A stretch of 64,000 bases of DNA from Pseudonocardia autotrophica (GCF_003945385.1 NZ_AP018920.1:4526001-4590000); one strand, 5' to 3'; positions 19,958 to 28,783 are shown, numbered from the stretch's first letter. Notes: generated from the sequence alone by a model not told the origin. Numbers and translations: made by a program.

Positions 19958-20040
19958 TGGGGAGCGGTGGGGAGCCCGGTGGGAGCGGGTGGGGGCTTCG
20001 GTGGGGAGCGGTGGGGAGCCCGGTGGGGACGCCGGTGGGC
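19958..20040 (+). repeat. Eight-copy TGGGN direct-repeat array upstream of moxR
   Basis: TGGGN units begin at 19958, 19968, 19980, 19990, 20002, 20012, 20024 and 20036. Steps are 10, 12, 10, 12, 10, 12 and 12 bp, so three pairs have the MraZ 10-bp geometry. The array is on the plus strand, opposite to the mraZ operator, and ends about 113 bp before moxR. The surrounding ggtggggagc block is itself duplicated. The runs of G could also fold as a G-quadruplex. Confidence 0.75.
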
Positions 20041-20153
20041 CGGGCCGGATGCGGCCGTCCGGCCGCACACCGGCGTCCGGACGGCGGCGGCCGATCACGA
20101 TCGGGCGACGTTTGACAGACTGGCGGTGCCCCGTCATCCCATGAGGAGGCCCG

Positions 20154-21215
20154 TTGTCCTCGAGCGCACCCTCTGCGCCGTCAGTGCCGTCCCCGCAGCC
20201 CGGGTCACCGGGCCGCCGCCCGGATCCCACCGGCGCCGCCCCCGGGTACGGCTCGGACCAGCTCGACGTCGGCGCGGTCGCCGAGGTCGCCGGCCGGATC
20301 GCGGGAGCCGTCGGCCGGGTGATCGTCGGCAAGCCGGAGGCGATCCGGCTCGCGCTGGTCGCCATGCTCGCGGACGGGCACCTGCTCGTCGAGGACGTGC
20401 CCGGCGTCGGCAAGACCTCGCTGGCGAAGGCACTCGCGCGGTCCGTCGACGGCGCCGTGAGCCGCATCCAGTTCACCCCGGACCTGCTCCCCGGCGACAT
20501 CACCGGCACCTCGATCTACAACCGGCAGACCTCCGAGTTCGAGTTCCGGCCCGGGCCGGTCTTCGCGAACGTGGTGATCGCCGACGAGATCAACCGGGCG
20601 TCCCCGAAGACCCAGTCCGCGCTGCTGGAGTGCATGGCCGAGCAGCAGGTGACCGCCGACGGCGGCACCTACCCGCTCGGCGACCCGTTCATGGTCGTCG
20701 CCACCCAGAACCCGGTCGAGATGGACGGCACCTACCCGCTGCCCGAGGCCCAGCGCGACCGGTTCACGATCCGGATCAGCGTGGGCTACCCGGACCCGGC
20801 GGCCGAGCTCGCCATGCTCGACGAGCACGGCACCGACGAGCCGCTGGAGCGGATGCGGCCGGTCACCGATCTGCGCACGCTGCGCTCGATGACCGCCGCC
20901 ACCCGTGCCCTGCACACCGCGGCCGAGGTGCGCCGGTACTGCGTGGAGATCGTCGGCGCGACCCGGCGGCTGCCCGAGGTCCGGCTGGGTGCCTCCCCCC
21001 GCGCGACGCTGCACCTGCTGCGCGCGGCCCGCGCCTGGGCGGCCACCTCCGGGCGCGGCTACGTCATCCCGGACGACGTCCAGGCCGTCGCCGTGCCGGT
21101 GCTGGCGCACCGGCTGATCCTCGGCCCGGAGGGGGTCGCCGCCCGCCGGTCGACCGCCGACCTGGTGCGCGGCGCCCTGGGACGGGTCGCGGTTCCGTCC
21201 CCGCCGCGGAGCTGA
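20154..21215 (+). CDS. MoxR-family AAA+ ATPase
   Basis: AAA+ chaperone-like ATPase of 353 aa. It has a disordered N-terminus of about 35 residues, Walker A GVGKTSLAKALA, Walker B VVIADEINRASPKTQSALLE, sensor-1 VATQNP and the LPEAQRDRF finger. MoxR proteins mature or activate partner proteins and are typically encoded with DUF58 and transglutaminase genes, as here. The TTG start at 20154 has GAGGAGG 5 nt upstream. A TTGACA at 20112-20117 could be a -35, but the -10 is weak. It is divergent from mraZ, and the repeat array lies between them. Confidence 0.92.
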   Translation: MSSSAPSAPSVPSPQPGSPGRRPDPTGAAPGYGSDQLDVGAVAEVAGRIAGAVGRVIVGKPEAIRLALVAMLADGHLLVEDVPGVGKTSLAKALARSVDGAVSRIQFTPDLLPGDITGTSIYNRQTSEFEFRPGPVFANVVIADEINRASPKTQSALLECMAEQQVTADGGTYPLGDPFMVVATQNPVEMDGTYPLPEAQRDRFTIRISVGYPDPAAELAMLDEHGTDEPLERMRPVTDLRTLRSMTAATRALHTAAEVRRYCVEIVGATRRLPEVRLGASPRATLHLLRAARAWAATSGRGYVIPDDVQAVAVPVLAHRLILGPEGVAARRSTADLVRGALGRVAVPSPPRS

Positions 21216-21216
21216 C

Positions 21217-22644
21217 GTGTCGGTGTCCCCCGGCCCGCCGACGGCCCGGCCCGCCGGCGGTCGCGCTCCCGCCCGTCCGCCGGTGGGAGCGGCCGCCGTG
21301 CCCGCCGCCCGGGACGCGCCGCCCGGCGACCGGCCGGACCCGGCCCCCGGGCCGCTCGCCGACGTCCCCGGCACCGTCCGGAAGGAACGACCGGCCGGGC
21401 TGACCGTGCGCGGGCGCAGCCTGCTCGCCGGTGGCCTGGCGATGATCGTCTGCGCGGTCGTGCTGGACGAGCGCGACCTGGTGCGGGTCGGGGCGTTCGT
21501 GGTGCTGCTGCCGTTGCTCGCGCTGCTGGTCGCCCTGCGGTCACGGCGCACCCTGCAGGTCACCCGAGCCCTGGACCCGGCCCGGATCCAGGCCGGCGAG
21601 TCGGGCACCGCACTGCTCCGGATCGCCGGTGGCTCCCTGCTCGGCTCGCTCCGGATCGCCGACACCGTCCCGGACGCCGCCGGCCCGTCGGACCGCTATC
21701 CCCCGCGCTTCACCGTGCACCGGCTCGGCCGCCGTGGCGCCCGGGTCGGCTACCCGCTGCGCCCGGCGATCCGCGGCGCCTACCGGATCGGCCCGCTGCG
21801 AGGCCGAGGCACCGACGCGCTCGGCCTCGCCGAGTTCCGGCACGACGTGCTCGCCGCCGACCGCTGGCTGGTGCTGCCCCGGGTCACCGCGCTCACCGGG
21901 CGTCCGTCGCTGAGCTCCACCGCGGCCGGCCGCGGCGCCGAGGGCGGCAGCAAGCCGGGAGCCGGTACCCCGGACGTCCTCATCCGGCCGTACCGGCAGG
22001 GCGACGAGCTGCGCCGCGTGCACTGGCGGTCCAGCGCCCGGCGGGACGAGCTGATGGTCAGGCTCGACGACCGGCCGGACCCGACCGGGGTGACCCTGCT
22101 GCTCGACCGCCGGGACGCCGCGCACCGCGGGCACGGCGCGCGCTCCAGCCTGGAGTGGGCGGTCGAGTTCACCGCGAGCGTCACCGTGCATCTGCTGCGC
22201 CGGGGCGAGGCCGTCACCCTGGTCGACGAGTCCGGCACCCGGCTCGACGACGGTGGTGGCGCGCTGGACCCGATCTCCGGGGAGGACGCCGTCCCGCAGC
22301 GACTCGAGACGCTGGCCGTGCTCCGGCCCTCGGCGACCGACGCGCTGGGTGGTGCCCCCGATCCGGGCACCGGGCAGCCGGACGGCGTGCTCGCCGTGCT
22401 CGGCGCCACCGCCCCGCAGGACGTGACGGCCCTGATCGCGGCGTGGCCGCGGGGTGGGCACGCGATCCTGCTCGACGTCGACGACTGGTCGTCGGGCACC
22501 TCCCCCGGCCGGCCCGCCACGCTCGCCGCGGCGGCCCTTCGCCGGGCCGGCTGGCAGGCCACGGTGGTCCCCGGTGGCACGAGCGTGCAGGGCGCCTGGG
22601 CCGACGCCTGCGGGACCCGGACCGCGCCCGGAGGCCCCCGGTGA
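21217..22644 (+). CDS. DUF58 domain protein
   Basis: The 475-aa protein has about 65 disordered N-terminal residues, two adjacent membrane helices near residues 67-108, and a DUF58 domain with the signature IRPYRQGDELRRVHWRSSAR near residue 250. A vWA-like fold follows (LLLDRRD). DUF58 proteins are partners of MoxR ATPases, but their biochemical role is unsettled. The GTG start lies one base after the moxR stop. The end overlaps the next gene by GTGA, so the three genes form an operon. Confidence 0.88.
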   Translation: MSVSPGPPTARPAGGRAPARPPVGAAAVPAARDAPPGDRPDPAPGPLADVPGTVRKERPAGLTVRGRSLLAGGLAMIVCAVVLDERDLVRVGAFVVLLPLLALLVALRSRRTLQVTRALDPARIQAGESGTALLRIAGGSLLGSLRIADTVPDAAGPSDRYPPRFTVHRLGRRGARVGYPLRPAIRGAYRIGPLRGRGTDALGLAEFRHDVLAADRWLVLPRVTALTGRPSLSSTAAGRGAEGGSKPGAGTPDVLIRPYRQGDELRRVHWRSSARRDELMVRLDDRPDPTGVTLLLDRRDAAHRGHGARSSLEWAVEFTASVTVHLLRRGEAVTLVDESGTRLDDGGGALDPISGEDAVPQRLETLAVLRPSATDALGGAPDPGTGQPDGVLAVLGATAPQDVTALIAAWPRGGHAILLDVDDWSSGTSPGRPATLAAAALRRAGWQATVVPGGTSVQGAWADACGTRTAPGGPR

Positions 22645-24923
22645 GCGCCCCGACGACGATCCCGCCGACGGCGGCCACCCCCGCGCAGGGGAGCCCGCCC
22701 GCCCCACCGCCGGGGAGTGCCCTGCTGGGGCCCGCGGCGTCCGGGCTCGCGGTGCTGCTCGCCGGTTCGGCCACCGGCGCGGTCGTCGAAGGCCTCGGCT
22801 GGCTCGGGTACGCCGCACTCGCGGTCGTGGTGACCGCCGCCACCGGCGGGCTGCTGCTGGCGGTCCGGCCGTGGCTCGCCGCACCGGGTCAGCTGGTCGC
22901 GCTGGTGCTGCTCGGCACCGGCCTGTTCACCGGCAGCGGTGTGTTCGGTGTGCTGCCGGGCCCGGCGGCGCTCGACGAGCTGGCCACCCTGCTCGGTGGC
23001 GCGGGCACCCAGATCGACGCCGGGATCCCACCGGTCGCCGCGACGCCCGAGATCCTGCTGCTGGTCACGCTCGGGTTCGGCGCGCTGACGATCGCGGTGT
23101 TCGGGCTCGCGGTGACGATCGGCGCACCCGCCGCGGCCGGTGTGCCGCTGCTCGTGGTGTTCGCGGTGCCGGTCGCGCTGCAGTCCGATCTGTTGCCGTG
23201 GTGGTCGCTGGTCGCCGCGGCCGCCGGGTTCGGTGTGCTGCTGCTCCTGCGGCCGGACCGGCTGCGGCAGGCTCCGGCGGGCGTGGCGGTGGTCGCCGTC
23301 GCGGTCGCCGGGGCGCTGCTGGTCGGGACCGCCACGACCGCCGTCGGCACCGCGGGCCGGTTCGACGCGGCCGGGGGCGCCGGTGCCGGTGGCGGCGCCG
23401 ACGGGTCGATCGGGCTGAGCCCGTTCACCTCGCTGCGCGGTCAGCTGACCCGCAGCGAGCCGCGCGAGCTGTTCCGGGTCCGCGGCATGGAGAACCCCTC
23501 CTACCTGCGCGCGCTGACCCTGCAGACCTACGTGCCGCAGGAGGGCTGGACCGCGGGCAGGCCACGGCCCGGCATCCCGCTGACCGGTCCGCTCCCGCCG
23601 TCCACCACGGGGCCGGCGACCGAGCAGACGGTCCAGGTGGAGAACCTGGGGTTCCGCGACTACTGGCTGCCGGTGTTCGGGGATCCGACCGCGATCGACG
23701 TCGGCCCGGACGGCTGGGCCTACGACGCGGAGGGCGGCATCGCCTACAGCGAACGCCCGCGCGAGGAGGACGGGTGGTCGCAGTCCATGCGCCTGCCCGA
23801 GCCCTCCGCCGAGCAGCTGCGCACCGCCTCCGGGCCGGTCACCGTCGACAGCGCCTATCTCGATGCCACCGGCGTCGATCCGCGGGTGGCGCAGATCGCG
23901 CGGGACGTCAGCGCGGCCGCGGCGAACCCGTTCGACCGGGCGATGGCGATCGAGAACCACTTCACCGGCCCGGACTCGCTGTTCAGCTACAGCCTCGCGA
24001 CCGCGCCGGGCGCCGGCGACGACGCGCTGGTCGACTTCCTGACCGTCGGGCGGACCGGCTACTGCGAGCAGTACGCCTCGGCCATGGCGGTGATGCTGCG
24101 GGCCGTCGACATACCGGCCCGGGTGGCGGTCGGATTCACCGCGGGCACCGACGGGGCGGACGGCCGCACGATCTCCACCGAGAACGCGCACGCCTGGGTC
24201 GAGGCCTGGTTCCCCGGCTACGGCTGGATGACGTTCGACCCGACACCGCTGACCGACGGACAGACCATCGAGCCCGGCTACGTCCAGCAGGCGCAGGAGC
24301 AGGACGGCGGCACCCCGGCGCAGGAGCAGCCCGCGCCGGAACCCGCTCCCGCTCCCCCGGCGGACGGCGGGGACGCCGCACCCGAGCCCCCGCCGCCGGC
24401 CGAGGCACAGCCGGGGACGACGGCCGGGACCGGTTCACTGTGGGGCCCACTGATCGTCGTCGCGGCGCTGGTGGCCGGGCTGGTGCTGCTCGCGCTGTCG
24501 CCCGGGCTGTGGCGGCGGCGCCAGTACGCCCGCCGGGCCGGGATCGCCCGCGCCGGTGGGACGGGTGCCGCCGCGGCCGCGTGGGAGGAGATCCTGGCCG
24601 CGTCCCGGGACCACGGTGTCCCGGTGCCGCCCGAGGACACCGTCCGCGCGGCCGCCGCCCGGATCACCGACCGGCACGATCTGAGCGGGCGCCCGGCCGA
24701 GGCGCTCGCCGAGCTCGCCGAGCGGGTGGAGGCGAGCTGGTACGGCGGGGTGCTCCCCGGGCCGGAGACCCTCGACGGCCTGGTCGACGAGGTCCGGACG
24801 GCGATCGCCGCCGGCGGCGCCTCGCTGCGTTCCCGGATGCTGCCGCCGTCAGTGGTGCCGTCGGCCGGGCGGGGCCGTGCCGCCGAGGCCGACCAGGCCG
24901 ATCCGGCGGCCGCCCGGGACTGA
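22641..24923 (+). CDS. TgpA-like membrane transglutaminase (DUF3488-transglutaminase-DUF4129)
   Basis: The 760-aa protein has six or so N-terminal membrane helices, a large extracytoplasmic part with a transglutaminase core (Cys in GRTGYCEQYASAMAVMLR, His in STENAHAWVEAWFPGYGW, Asp in TFDPTP), a Pro/Ala/Gln-rich linker, a further helix (LIVVAALVAGLVLLAL) and a cytoplasmic DUF4129-like tail. All three catalytic residues are present. TgpA-type proteins are essential in some bacteria and probably act on wall-linked proteins or peptides. The GTG start overlaps the DUF58 stop. Confidence 0.9.
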   Translation: MSAPTTIPPTAATPAQGSPPAPPPGSALLGPAASGLAVLLAGSATGAVVEGLGWLGYAALAVVVTAATGGLLLAVRPWLAAPGQLVALVLLGTGLFTGSGVFGVLPGPAALDELATLLGGAGTQIDAGIPPVAATPEILLLVTLGFGALTIAVFGLAVTIGAPAAAGVPLLVVFAVPVALQSDLLPWWSLVAAAAGFGVLLLLRPDRLRQAPAGVAVVAVAVAGALLVGTATTAVGTAGRFDAAGGAGAGGGADGSIGLSPFTSLRGQLTRSEPRELFRVRGMENPSYLRALTLQTYVPQEGWTAGRPRPGIPLTGPLPPSTTGPATEQTVQVENLGFRDYWLPVFGDPTAIDVGPDGWAYDAEGGIAYSERPREEDGWSQSMRLPEPSAEQLRTASGPVTVDSAYLDATGVDPRVAQIARDVSAAAANPFDRAMAIENHFTGPDSLFSYSLATAPGAGDDALVDFLTVGRTGYCEQYASAMAVMLRAVDIPARVAVGFTAGTDGADGRTISTENAHAWVEAWFPGYGWMTFDPTPLTDGQTIEPGYVQQAQEQDGGTPAQEQPAPEPAPAPPADGGDAAPEPPPPAEAQPGTTAGTGSLWGPLIVVAALVAGLVLLALSPGLWRRRQYARRAGIARAGGTGAAAAAWEEILAASRDHGVPVPPEDTVRAAAARITDRHDLSGRPAEALAELAERVEASWYGGVLPGPETLDGLVDEVRTAIAAGGASLRSRMLPPSVVPSAGRGRAAEADQADPAAARD

Positions 24924-24982
24924 GCCGGGCGGGCGGGAGCCAGCCGGACCGGCCGCGCCAGCCGGGCTGGCCGGGTCGGCGG

Positions 24983-25072
24983 TGATCAGCGGCCGGTGGT
25001 GGATCGGTGCCACCCGCGGCACCGAACCACCACCAGGCGCCGATCACCCACCACACGACCACAGCGGGGCGG
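24983..25072. repeat. 90-bp palindromic repeat, copy 1
   Basis: Roughly 90% identical to the second copy at 25121-25210, in direct orientation. Each copy contains a hairpin: ggtggtggatcggtgcc pairs with a ggcaccg...ccacc arm, flanked by an outer tgatcagcggcc / ggcgccgatca pair. Copy 1 has diverged inside the stem. It resembles a REP-type element in the space between convergent genes. Confidence 0.75.
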
Positions 25073-25120
25073 CGTAGCAGCGGACCAGCCGAGCAGGCGG
25101 AGCCGGCCGGGCCCCCGCCA

Positions 25121-25210
25121 TGATCAGCGGCCGGTGGTGGATCGGTGCCGCCGGCGGCACCGATCGACCACCAGGCGCCGATCACCCAGCACACGACGAC
25201 GGCGGGGCGG
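25121..25210. repeat. 90-bp palindromic repeat, copy 2
   Basis: Second copy of the 24983-25072 element, 138 bp downstream in the same orientation. Its inner stem gatcggtgccgcc / ggcggcaccgatc is perfect. Its last 15 bp form the left arm of the terminator hairpin. Confidence 0.75.
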
Positions 25211-25242
25211 GACATCGTGCTGATGTCCCGCCCCGCCGTCGT
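25196..25242. terminator. Bidirectional terminator hairpin
   Basis: A perfect 20-bp stem (25196-25215 with 25223-25242) and a 7-nt loop lie 16 bp beyond the end of the DUF3040 gene and downstream of the transglutaminase gene. There is no U-tract, as is common in actinobacteria. It separates the two convergent transcripts. Confidence 0.85.
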
Positions 25243-25257
25243 GGGGTATCGGTGGGG

Positions 25258-25668
25258 TCACTCCTGCTCGAAGCGACGCCGGAAGCGCTCCTCCATCCGG
25301 CCGGTGAAGCCGCCGTTGTCGCCACCGGACTTGGGATCCTTGGGCGACTCGGCACCTCCCTCGGCTGCGGCGGCGTCCTTGCCCCTGGCGCCGATGGAGG
25401 TCACCGCGAGCAGCGCACCACCCAGCATGGCGAGGAATCCGACAACGCTGAGCACCGGGATGTCGCCCAGGTACAACGCCTGGAACGGAATCCCTGCCAC
25501 GAGCAGGACGAGGCCCAGCACGAAGACGACGGCCCCCTGGATCCGGCGCCGGCGAGCAGGCTTGCTCATCCGGGTGCCGCTCACAGAAGAGGCGAACTTC
25601 GGGTCCTCCTGGTAGAGGGCCCGTTCGATCTGTTCGAGCAGGCGCTGCTCGTGCTCGGAGAGCGGCAT
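25258..25668 (-). CDS. DUF3040 membrane protein
   Basis: A 136-aa protein widely kept in actinobacteria near the dcw cluster (Rv2169c position). It starts MPLSEHEQRLLEQIERALYQEDPKFAS, the DUF3040 signature, and has two membrane helices at about residues 46-63 and 70-90 and a charged tail with a MEERFRRRFEQE end. The ATG at 25668 has a perfect GGAGGTG site. No enzymatic function is known; cotranscription with cell-wall genes elsewhere suggests an envelope role. Confidence 0.92.
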   Translation of the reverse strand: MPLSEHEQRLLEQIERALYQEDPKFASSVSGTRMSKPARRRRIQGAVVFVLGLVLLVAGIPFQALYLGDIPVLSVVGFLAMLGGALLAVTSIGARGKDAAAAEGGAESPKDPKSGGDNGGFTGRMEERFRRRFEQE

Positions 25669-25998
25669 GCCTTCACCTCCGGAACACGAAATCGGACGGT
25701 AGGTCGCCCCGACCCGGACTTCCCGGCCCCGATCGGCACGACGGGCGCCCCACCTGGGCGTCTGGCCATAAGAGTACGAGGCGAATCGTGCTGCGACCAC
25801 CCGGACCGGGCAACCTGCACCGCTGATCGTCGAGCGGGCGGCGTGGCGCGGCGTGTCGCCGGTCACCCTCGTGGGGACAACGCCACCCGGACGGCCGCGG
25901 ATCCGCAGGTGGACGACGGGAGGACGGTCACCGTCGGCGACCGTCCGCTGGCCGGGCGGGGCCGTCGGATTGTCGCCGGGAAGCCGCAGAATCCGGAT
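25669..25998 (-). promoter_or_regulatory. Leader of DUF3040 gene
   Basis: 330 bp between the methyltransferase stop and DUF3040. No gene is visible. A possible -10 (TACTCT on the minus strand, near 25779) could serve DUF3040, but the -35 is unclear. Confidence 0.3.
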
Positions 25999-26757
25999 TC
26001 AGAACCGTCGAGCGAGCAGATGCAACCGCGGAGCGACCTCACCCAGGGCGGGAACCGCCGACGCAAGCGCGTCCAGTTCGTCACGCTCGTCCCTTCCGGC
26101 CGGTTCGGCGTCCTGGCCGGGGCCGGGCAACCACGTCTCCAGGGTGCCGTCGCCCTGGAGCACCTCGACGTCCAGCCGGCCGGTGTCCGCGGTGAGCTCA
26201 CGCAGCAGTCCCGCGTCGAACCGGCGGAGCAGCCGGTCCTCCGGGCCGGTCCGCCCGTCCGGGTCGATCAGCAGCTGCCGGGCCTCGGCGAGCCGGCCGC
26301 TGGCGACCCGGCCGATGAAGGCGCCGTAACGGCCGACCGTCAGCACGGACACGGCGCCACCGGGCGCCGCCGCCGACGCCAGCGCGGTGAGCACCCGGCC
26401 CGGGTCGTCGACGACCTCCAGCAACCCGTGCCCGAGCACGAGATCGGCACCGTCGGCGGGCACCACGTCGGCGAGCGTGTCCACGTCACCGTTCACCGGG
26501 CTGATCCGGTCGGTGACACCCGCCTCGCGCGCCCGGCGGGCCAACGTGGCCAGCGCGTTCGGGCTGGTGTCCACGACGGTGACGGCGCAGCCCGCGGTGG
26601 CCAGCGGCACCGCCCAGGTCCCGCTCCCCCCGCCCACGTCCAGCACCCGGGGCGCGGCGCCGGTCTCCCGGCGAACCCGCTCGATCTCCCTGTCCAACAC
26701 CCGGAACACGGCGGCACCGCGCGCTGCTCCGGCCTGCTCCCGTGTCGGCGATCCCAC
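25999..26757 (-). CDS. Class I SAM-dependent methyltransferase
   Basis: A 252-aa Rossmann-fold methyltransferase. Motif I is VLDVGGGSGTWAVPLA (residues ~39-54), the acidic end of beta-2 is VTVVDTSPNALA, and the DADLVLGHGLLEVVDDP segment is motif IV/post-I. The substrate cannot be told; the family includes UbiE-like and small-molecule enzymes. The GTG start is at 26757. It is divergent from the ParA-like gene, with 119 bp between. Confidence 0.85.
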   Translation of the reverse strand: MGSPTREQAGAARGAAVFRVLDREIERVRRETGAAPRVLDVGGGSGTWAVPLATAGCAVTVVDTSPNALATLARRAREAGVTDRISPVNGDVDTLADVVPADGADLVLGHGLLEVVDDPGRVLTALASAAAPGGAVSVLTVGRYGAFIGRVASGRLAEARQLLIDPDGRTGPEDRLLRRFDAGLLRELTADTGRLDVEVLQGDGTLETWLPGPGQDAEPAGRDERDELDALASAVPALGEVAPRLHLLARRF

Positions 26758-26864
26758 GCCCGCAGCCTAGTGGTCACCGGCTCGGCCACCACCCGCGCAT
26801 ACGCCGGGGCCGCCACCGGCCCGGCCGGACACCCTCCGCGACACACCACCGCGGAACGACACGG

Positions 26865-26870
26865 TACGTT
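26865..26870 (+). promoter_or_regulatory. -10 element for a leaderless parA-like mRNA
   Basis: TACGTT lies 6 nt before the GTG at 26877, so transcription would start at or next to the start codon. No ribosome site is present. Confidence 0.55.
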
Positions 26871-26876
26871 GAACCG

Positions 26877-27716
26877 GTGCAGGTCGTCGCCACTCTGAGT
26901 CTCAAGGGCGGCGTCGGTAAGACCACGGTGGCACTCGGTCTGGCCGGCGCCGCGCAGCGGCACGGCGTCTCCACCCTCGTGGTGGATCTCGATCCACAGG
27001 CGAACGCCACGACCGCGCTGGACCCGGAGCCGACCACCGCCACGGTCGCCGACGTGCTCGACGAGCCGCGGCGCGCCGTCGTCGAGCGGGCGATCGCCCC
27101 TTCGGCCTGGGGCGAGGGCCTCGACGTGCTGGTCGGCGCGGAGCAGACCGAGCGGCACAACCATCCGGACCCGGGCCCCGCCCAGCTGCACCGCCTGGAC
27201 CGGGCGCTCCAGCGGCTGGCCGGTGAGCTGATCACCGACCCGGCCGACGAGCCGCACGGTCTGGTCGAGGAGCGCTACCGGCTGGTGATCGTGGACTGCC
27301 CGCCCTCACTCGGACAGCTGACCCGCAGTGCGCTGTCCGCCGCGGACCGCGCGATCCTGGTGACCGACCCGACGATGTTCTCGGTGTCCGGCGTGCAGCG
27401 GGCCTTCGACGCGGTGCAGACCGAGCGCGAGCGCTCCAACGACCGGCTCCAGCCGCTCGGCGTGCTGGTGAACCGGGTCCGCCCGCGCAACACCGAGCAC
27501 GACTTCCGCATCTCCGAGCTCCGCGAACTCTTCGGCACGCTGGTGTTCAACAGCGTGCTGCCGGACCGGTCCGCGGTGCAGCAGGCGCAGGGTGCCTGCC
27601 TCCCGATCCAGGCCTGGGACACCCCGGGGGCCCGCGAGATCTCCGCCGTGTTCACCTCTCTCCTGGGGCGCGTGCTGCGCAGCGGCTCCCGCGACCGCCC
27701 CGCCGCATCGGCCTGA
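26877..27716 (+). CDS. ParA-family ATPase
   Basis: A 279-aa deviant-Walker ATPase: KGGVGKTTVALGLAGAA (residues ~10-26), VVDLDPQANAT switch region and IVDCPPSLGQLTRSAL. Such ATPases position DNA or protein cargo in cells. No parB and no parS-like palindrome adjoin it, so it is an orphan rather than the chromosomal segregation ParA. The start at GTG 26877 gives the normal ParA N-terminus (MQVVATLSLKGGVGKTT) and fits a leaderless transcript. It converges on the HEPN gene with only 7 bp between stops. Confidence 0.88.
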   Translation: MQVVATLSLKGGVGKTTVALGLAGAAQRHGVSTLVVDLDPQANATTALDPEPTTATVADVLDEPRRAVVERAIAPSAWGEGLDVLVGAEQTERHNHPDPGPAQLHRLDRALQRLAGELITDPADEPHGLVEERYRLVIVDCPPSLGQLTRSALSAADRAILVTDPTMFSVSGVQRAFDAVQTERERSNDRLQPLGVLVNRVRPRNTEHDFRISELRELFGTLVFNSVLPDRSAVQQAQGACLPIQAWDTPGAREISAVFTSLLGRVLRSGSRDRPAASA

Positions 27717-27723
27717 CCCTCGC

Positions 27724-28320
27724 TCAGCGCGGCAGCAGCAGCTGCACGCGCTCGACGAACTGCTCGGCCTGGCGCAGCAGATCGTCCGCGCCGCGCCGAT
27801 CCACCAGCCGTTCGATCCCGGCCTCGGCCGCGGCCCGGACCCGCGAGCAGGACGCGAAGTACGAGGCCCACTCCTCCAGCTCCGGCGCGACCTCGGCCAG
27901 CAGCCGCCACACGTCCCGCGGTGCGCCCCGGCGCGGACGCGGCCGGGCCCGCATCGCGAGCACCGCCGCCCCGGCCCGCAGCGCCGCCAGGTAGGCAGCC
28001 GGGTAGCGGCGCATCGGATCCGGCTCGCGATGGGCCTCCGCCAGCTGCTCGGCGGCCTGCCGGAGCAGCGCGAGCGCATCCCGGGACGGGGGCGCTCCCG
28101 CTCCACCGGCCGCCGCCGCGCCACGGCCCCCCGAGACACGGGCCCTCGGGACACCGCCCCTCGGTACACAGGCACCGGCGTCGCGCCCACCCGTGCGGCA
28201 GACACGGGACGCCGGGACGGGTGGGGAGCCGGCCGGGTGTTCCGCCCGGGCCTCCGGCTCCGGGTCCCGGCCGTCCCGCGCGGCCGGCAGCCACAGGTCC
28301 AGTTCCATCGTCGTGCTCAT
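27724..28320 (-). CDS. SAV_6107-type HEPN domain protein
   Basis: A 198-aa protein. The N-terminal ~70 residues are Gly/Arg/Pro-rich. The C-terminal ~115 residues (SRDALALLRQAAEQLAEAHREPDPMRRYPAAYLAALRAGAAVL through EQFVERVQLLLPR) match the all-helical SAV_6107 HEPN family. I do not see the RxxxxH nuclease motif of toxin HEPNs, so RNase activity is not implied. ATG 28320 has GGAGGT upstream. It follows DUF6504 by 33 bp and is predicted to share its SOS-controlled promoter. Confidence 0.82.
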   Translation of the reverse strand: MSTTMELDLWLPAARDGRDPEPEARAEHPAGSPPVPASRVCRTGGRDAGACVPRGGVPRARVSGGRGAAAAGGAGAPPSRDALALLRQAAEQLAEAHREPDPMRRYPAAYLAALRAGAAVLAMRARPRPRRGAPRDVWRLLAEVAPELEEWASYFASCSRVRAAAEAGIERLVDRRGADDLLRQAEQFVERVQLLLPR

Positions 28321-28353
28321 CGCGGTACCTCCATCCGTCCCCACCCGCATCCG

Positions 28354-28677
28354 TCAGTCGTTCACCTGTACGAGGTCCCATACCCCCGGCCCGGCCCGCA
28401 TCCGGAGGACCACCTCGCGTGGCGGCTCGAGCGGCTCCTCCACCGACCGCGCCTGCACCCGCCAGCAGCTCAACCGGTCACCGCCGATCGGCATCGGTGA
28501 CGGGAACGGCCACGGCGACTCCTCGACCCACTGGTCACGCACCCCGGTGACCAGGAACCGCTCACCGCGGCGCGACGGGCGCCGCTGGAACTCGACCGGT
28601 TCACCGTTCTGCCAGCGCACATCGACGGCCGCCGGCTGCCGCGCACGGAACAATCGCGAGAAGCCACCCACTCCCAC
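28354..28677 (-). CDS. DUF6504 family protein
   Basis: A 107-aa protein with the core VEFQRRPSRRGERFLVTGVRDQWVEESPWP and a Trp-rich C-terminus (LSCWRVQARS). DUF6504 genes commonly lie beside translesion polymerase genes (dinB/imuB/dnaE2) in actinobacteria; none is adjacent here. The GTG at 28677 is chosen for GGAAGG 6 nt upstream. Further GTG codons sit at 28680 and 28671. The gene heads a two-gene operon with the HEPN gene, behind two LexA boxes. Confidence 0.75.
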   Translation of the reverse strand: MGVGGFSRLFRARQPAAVDVRWQNGEPVEFQRRPSRRGERFLVTGVRDQWVEESPWPFPSPMPIGGDRLSCWRVQARSVEEPLEPPREVVLRMRAGPGVWDLVQVND

Positions 28678-28783
28678 CACGCCCCTTCCCGGTCGAGCGG
28701 GCCTCGGCCCCCGCTCACCGGCATCGGTTCCCGGGCGCCCGGCGACGGAATGCTTCCCCCATCCCGCACCGGGCACCCGGAGG

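Noticed and set aside
19958..20040. CRISPR-like interpretation of the repeated ggtggggagc block
   Set aside because: Units are about 10-12 bp with no unique spacers of constant length, and no cas genes are near.
21780..24191. 803-codon frame on the minus strand opposite DUF58/transglutaminase
   Set aside because: No domain, no ribosome site, and it covers two well-conserved plus-strand genes.
27724..28320. HEPN-ParA as a toxin-antitoxin or defence pair
   Set aside because: The genes are convergent, the HEPN lacks a visible RxxxxH motif, and the operon partner is DUF6504 under SOS control.
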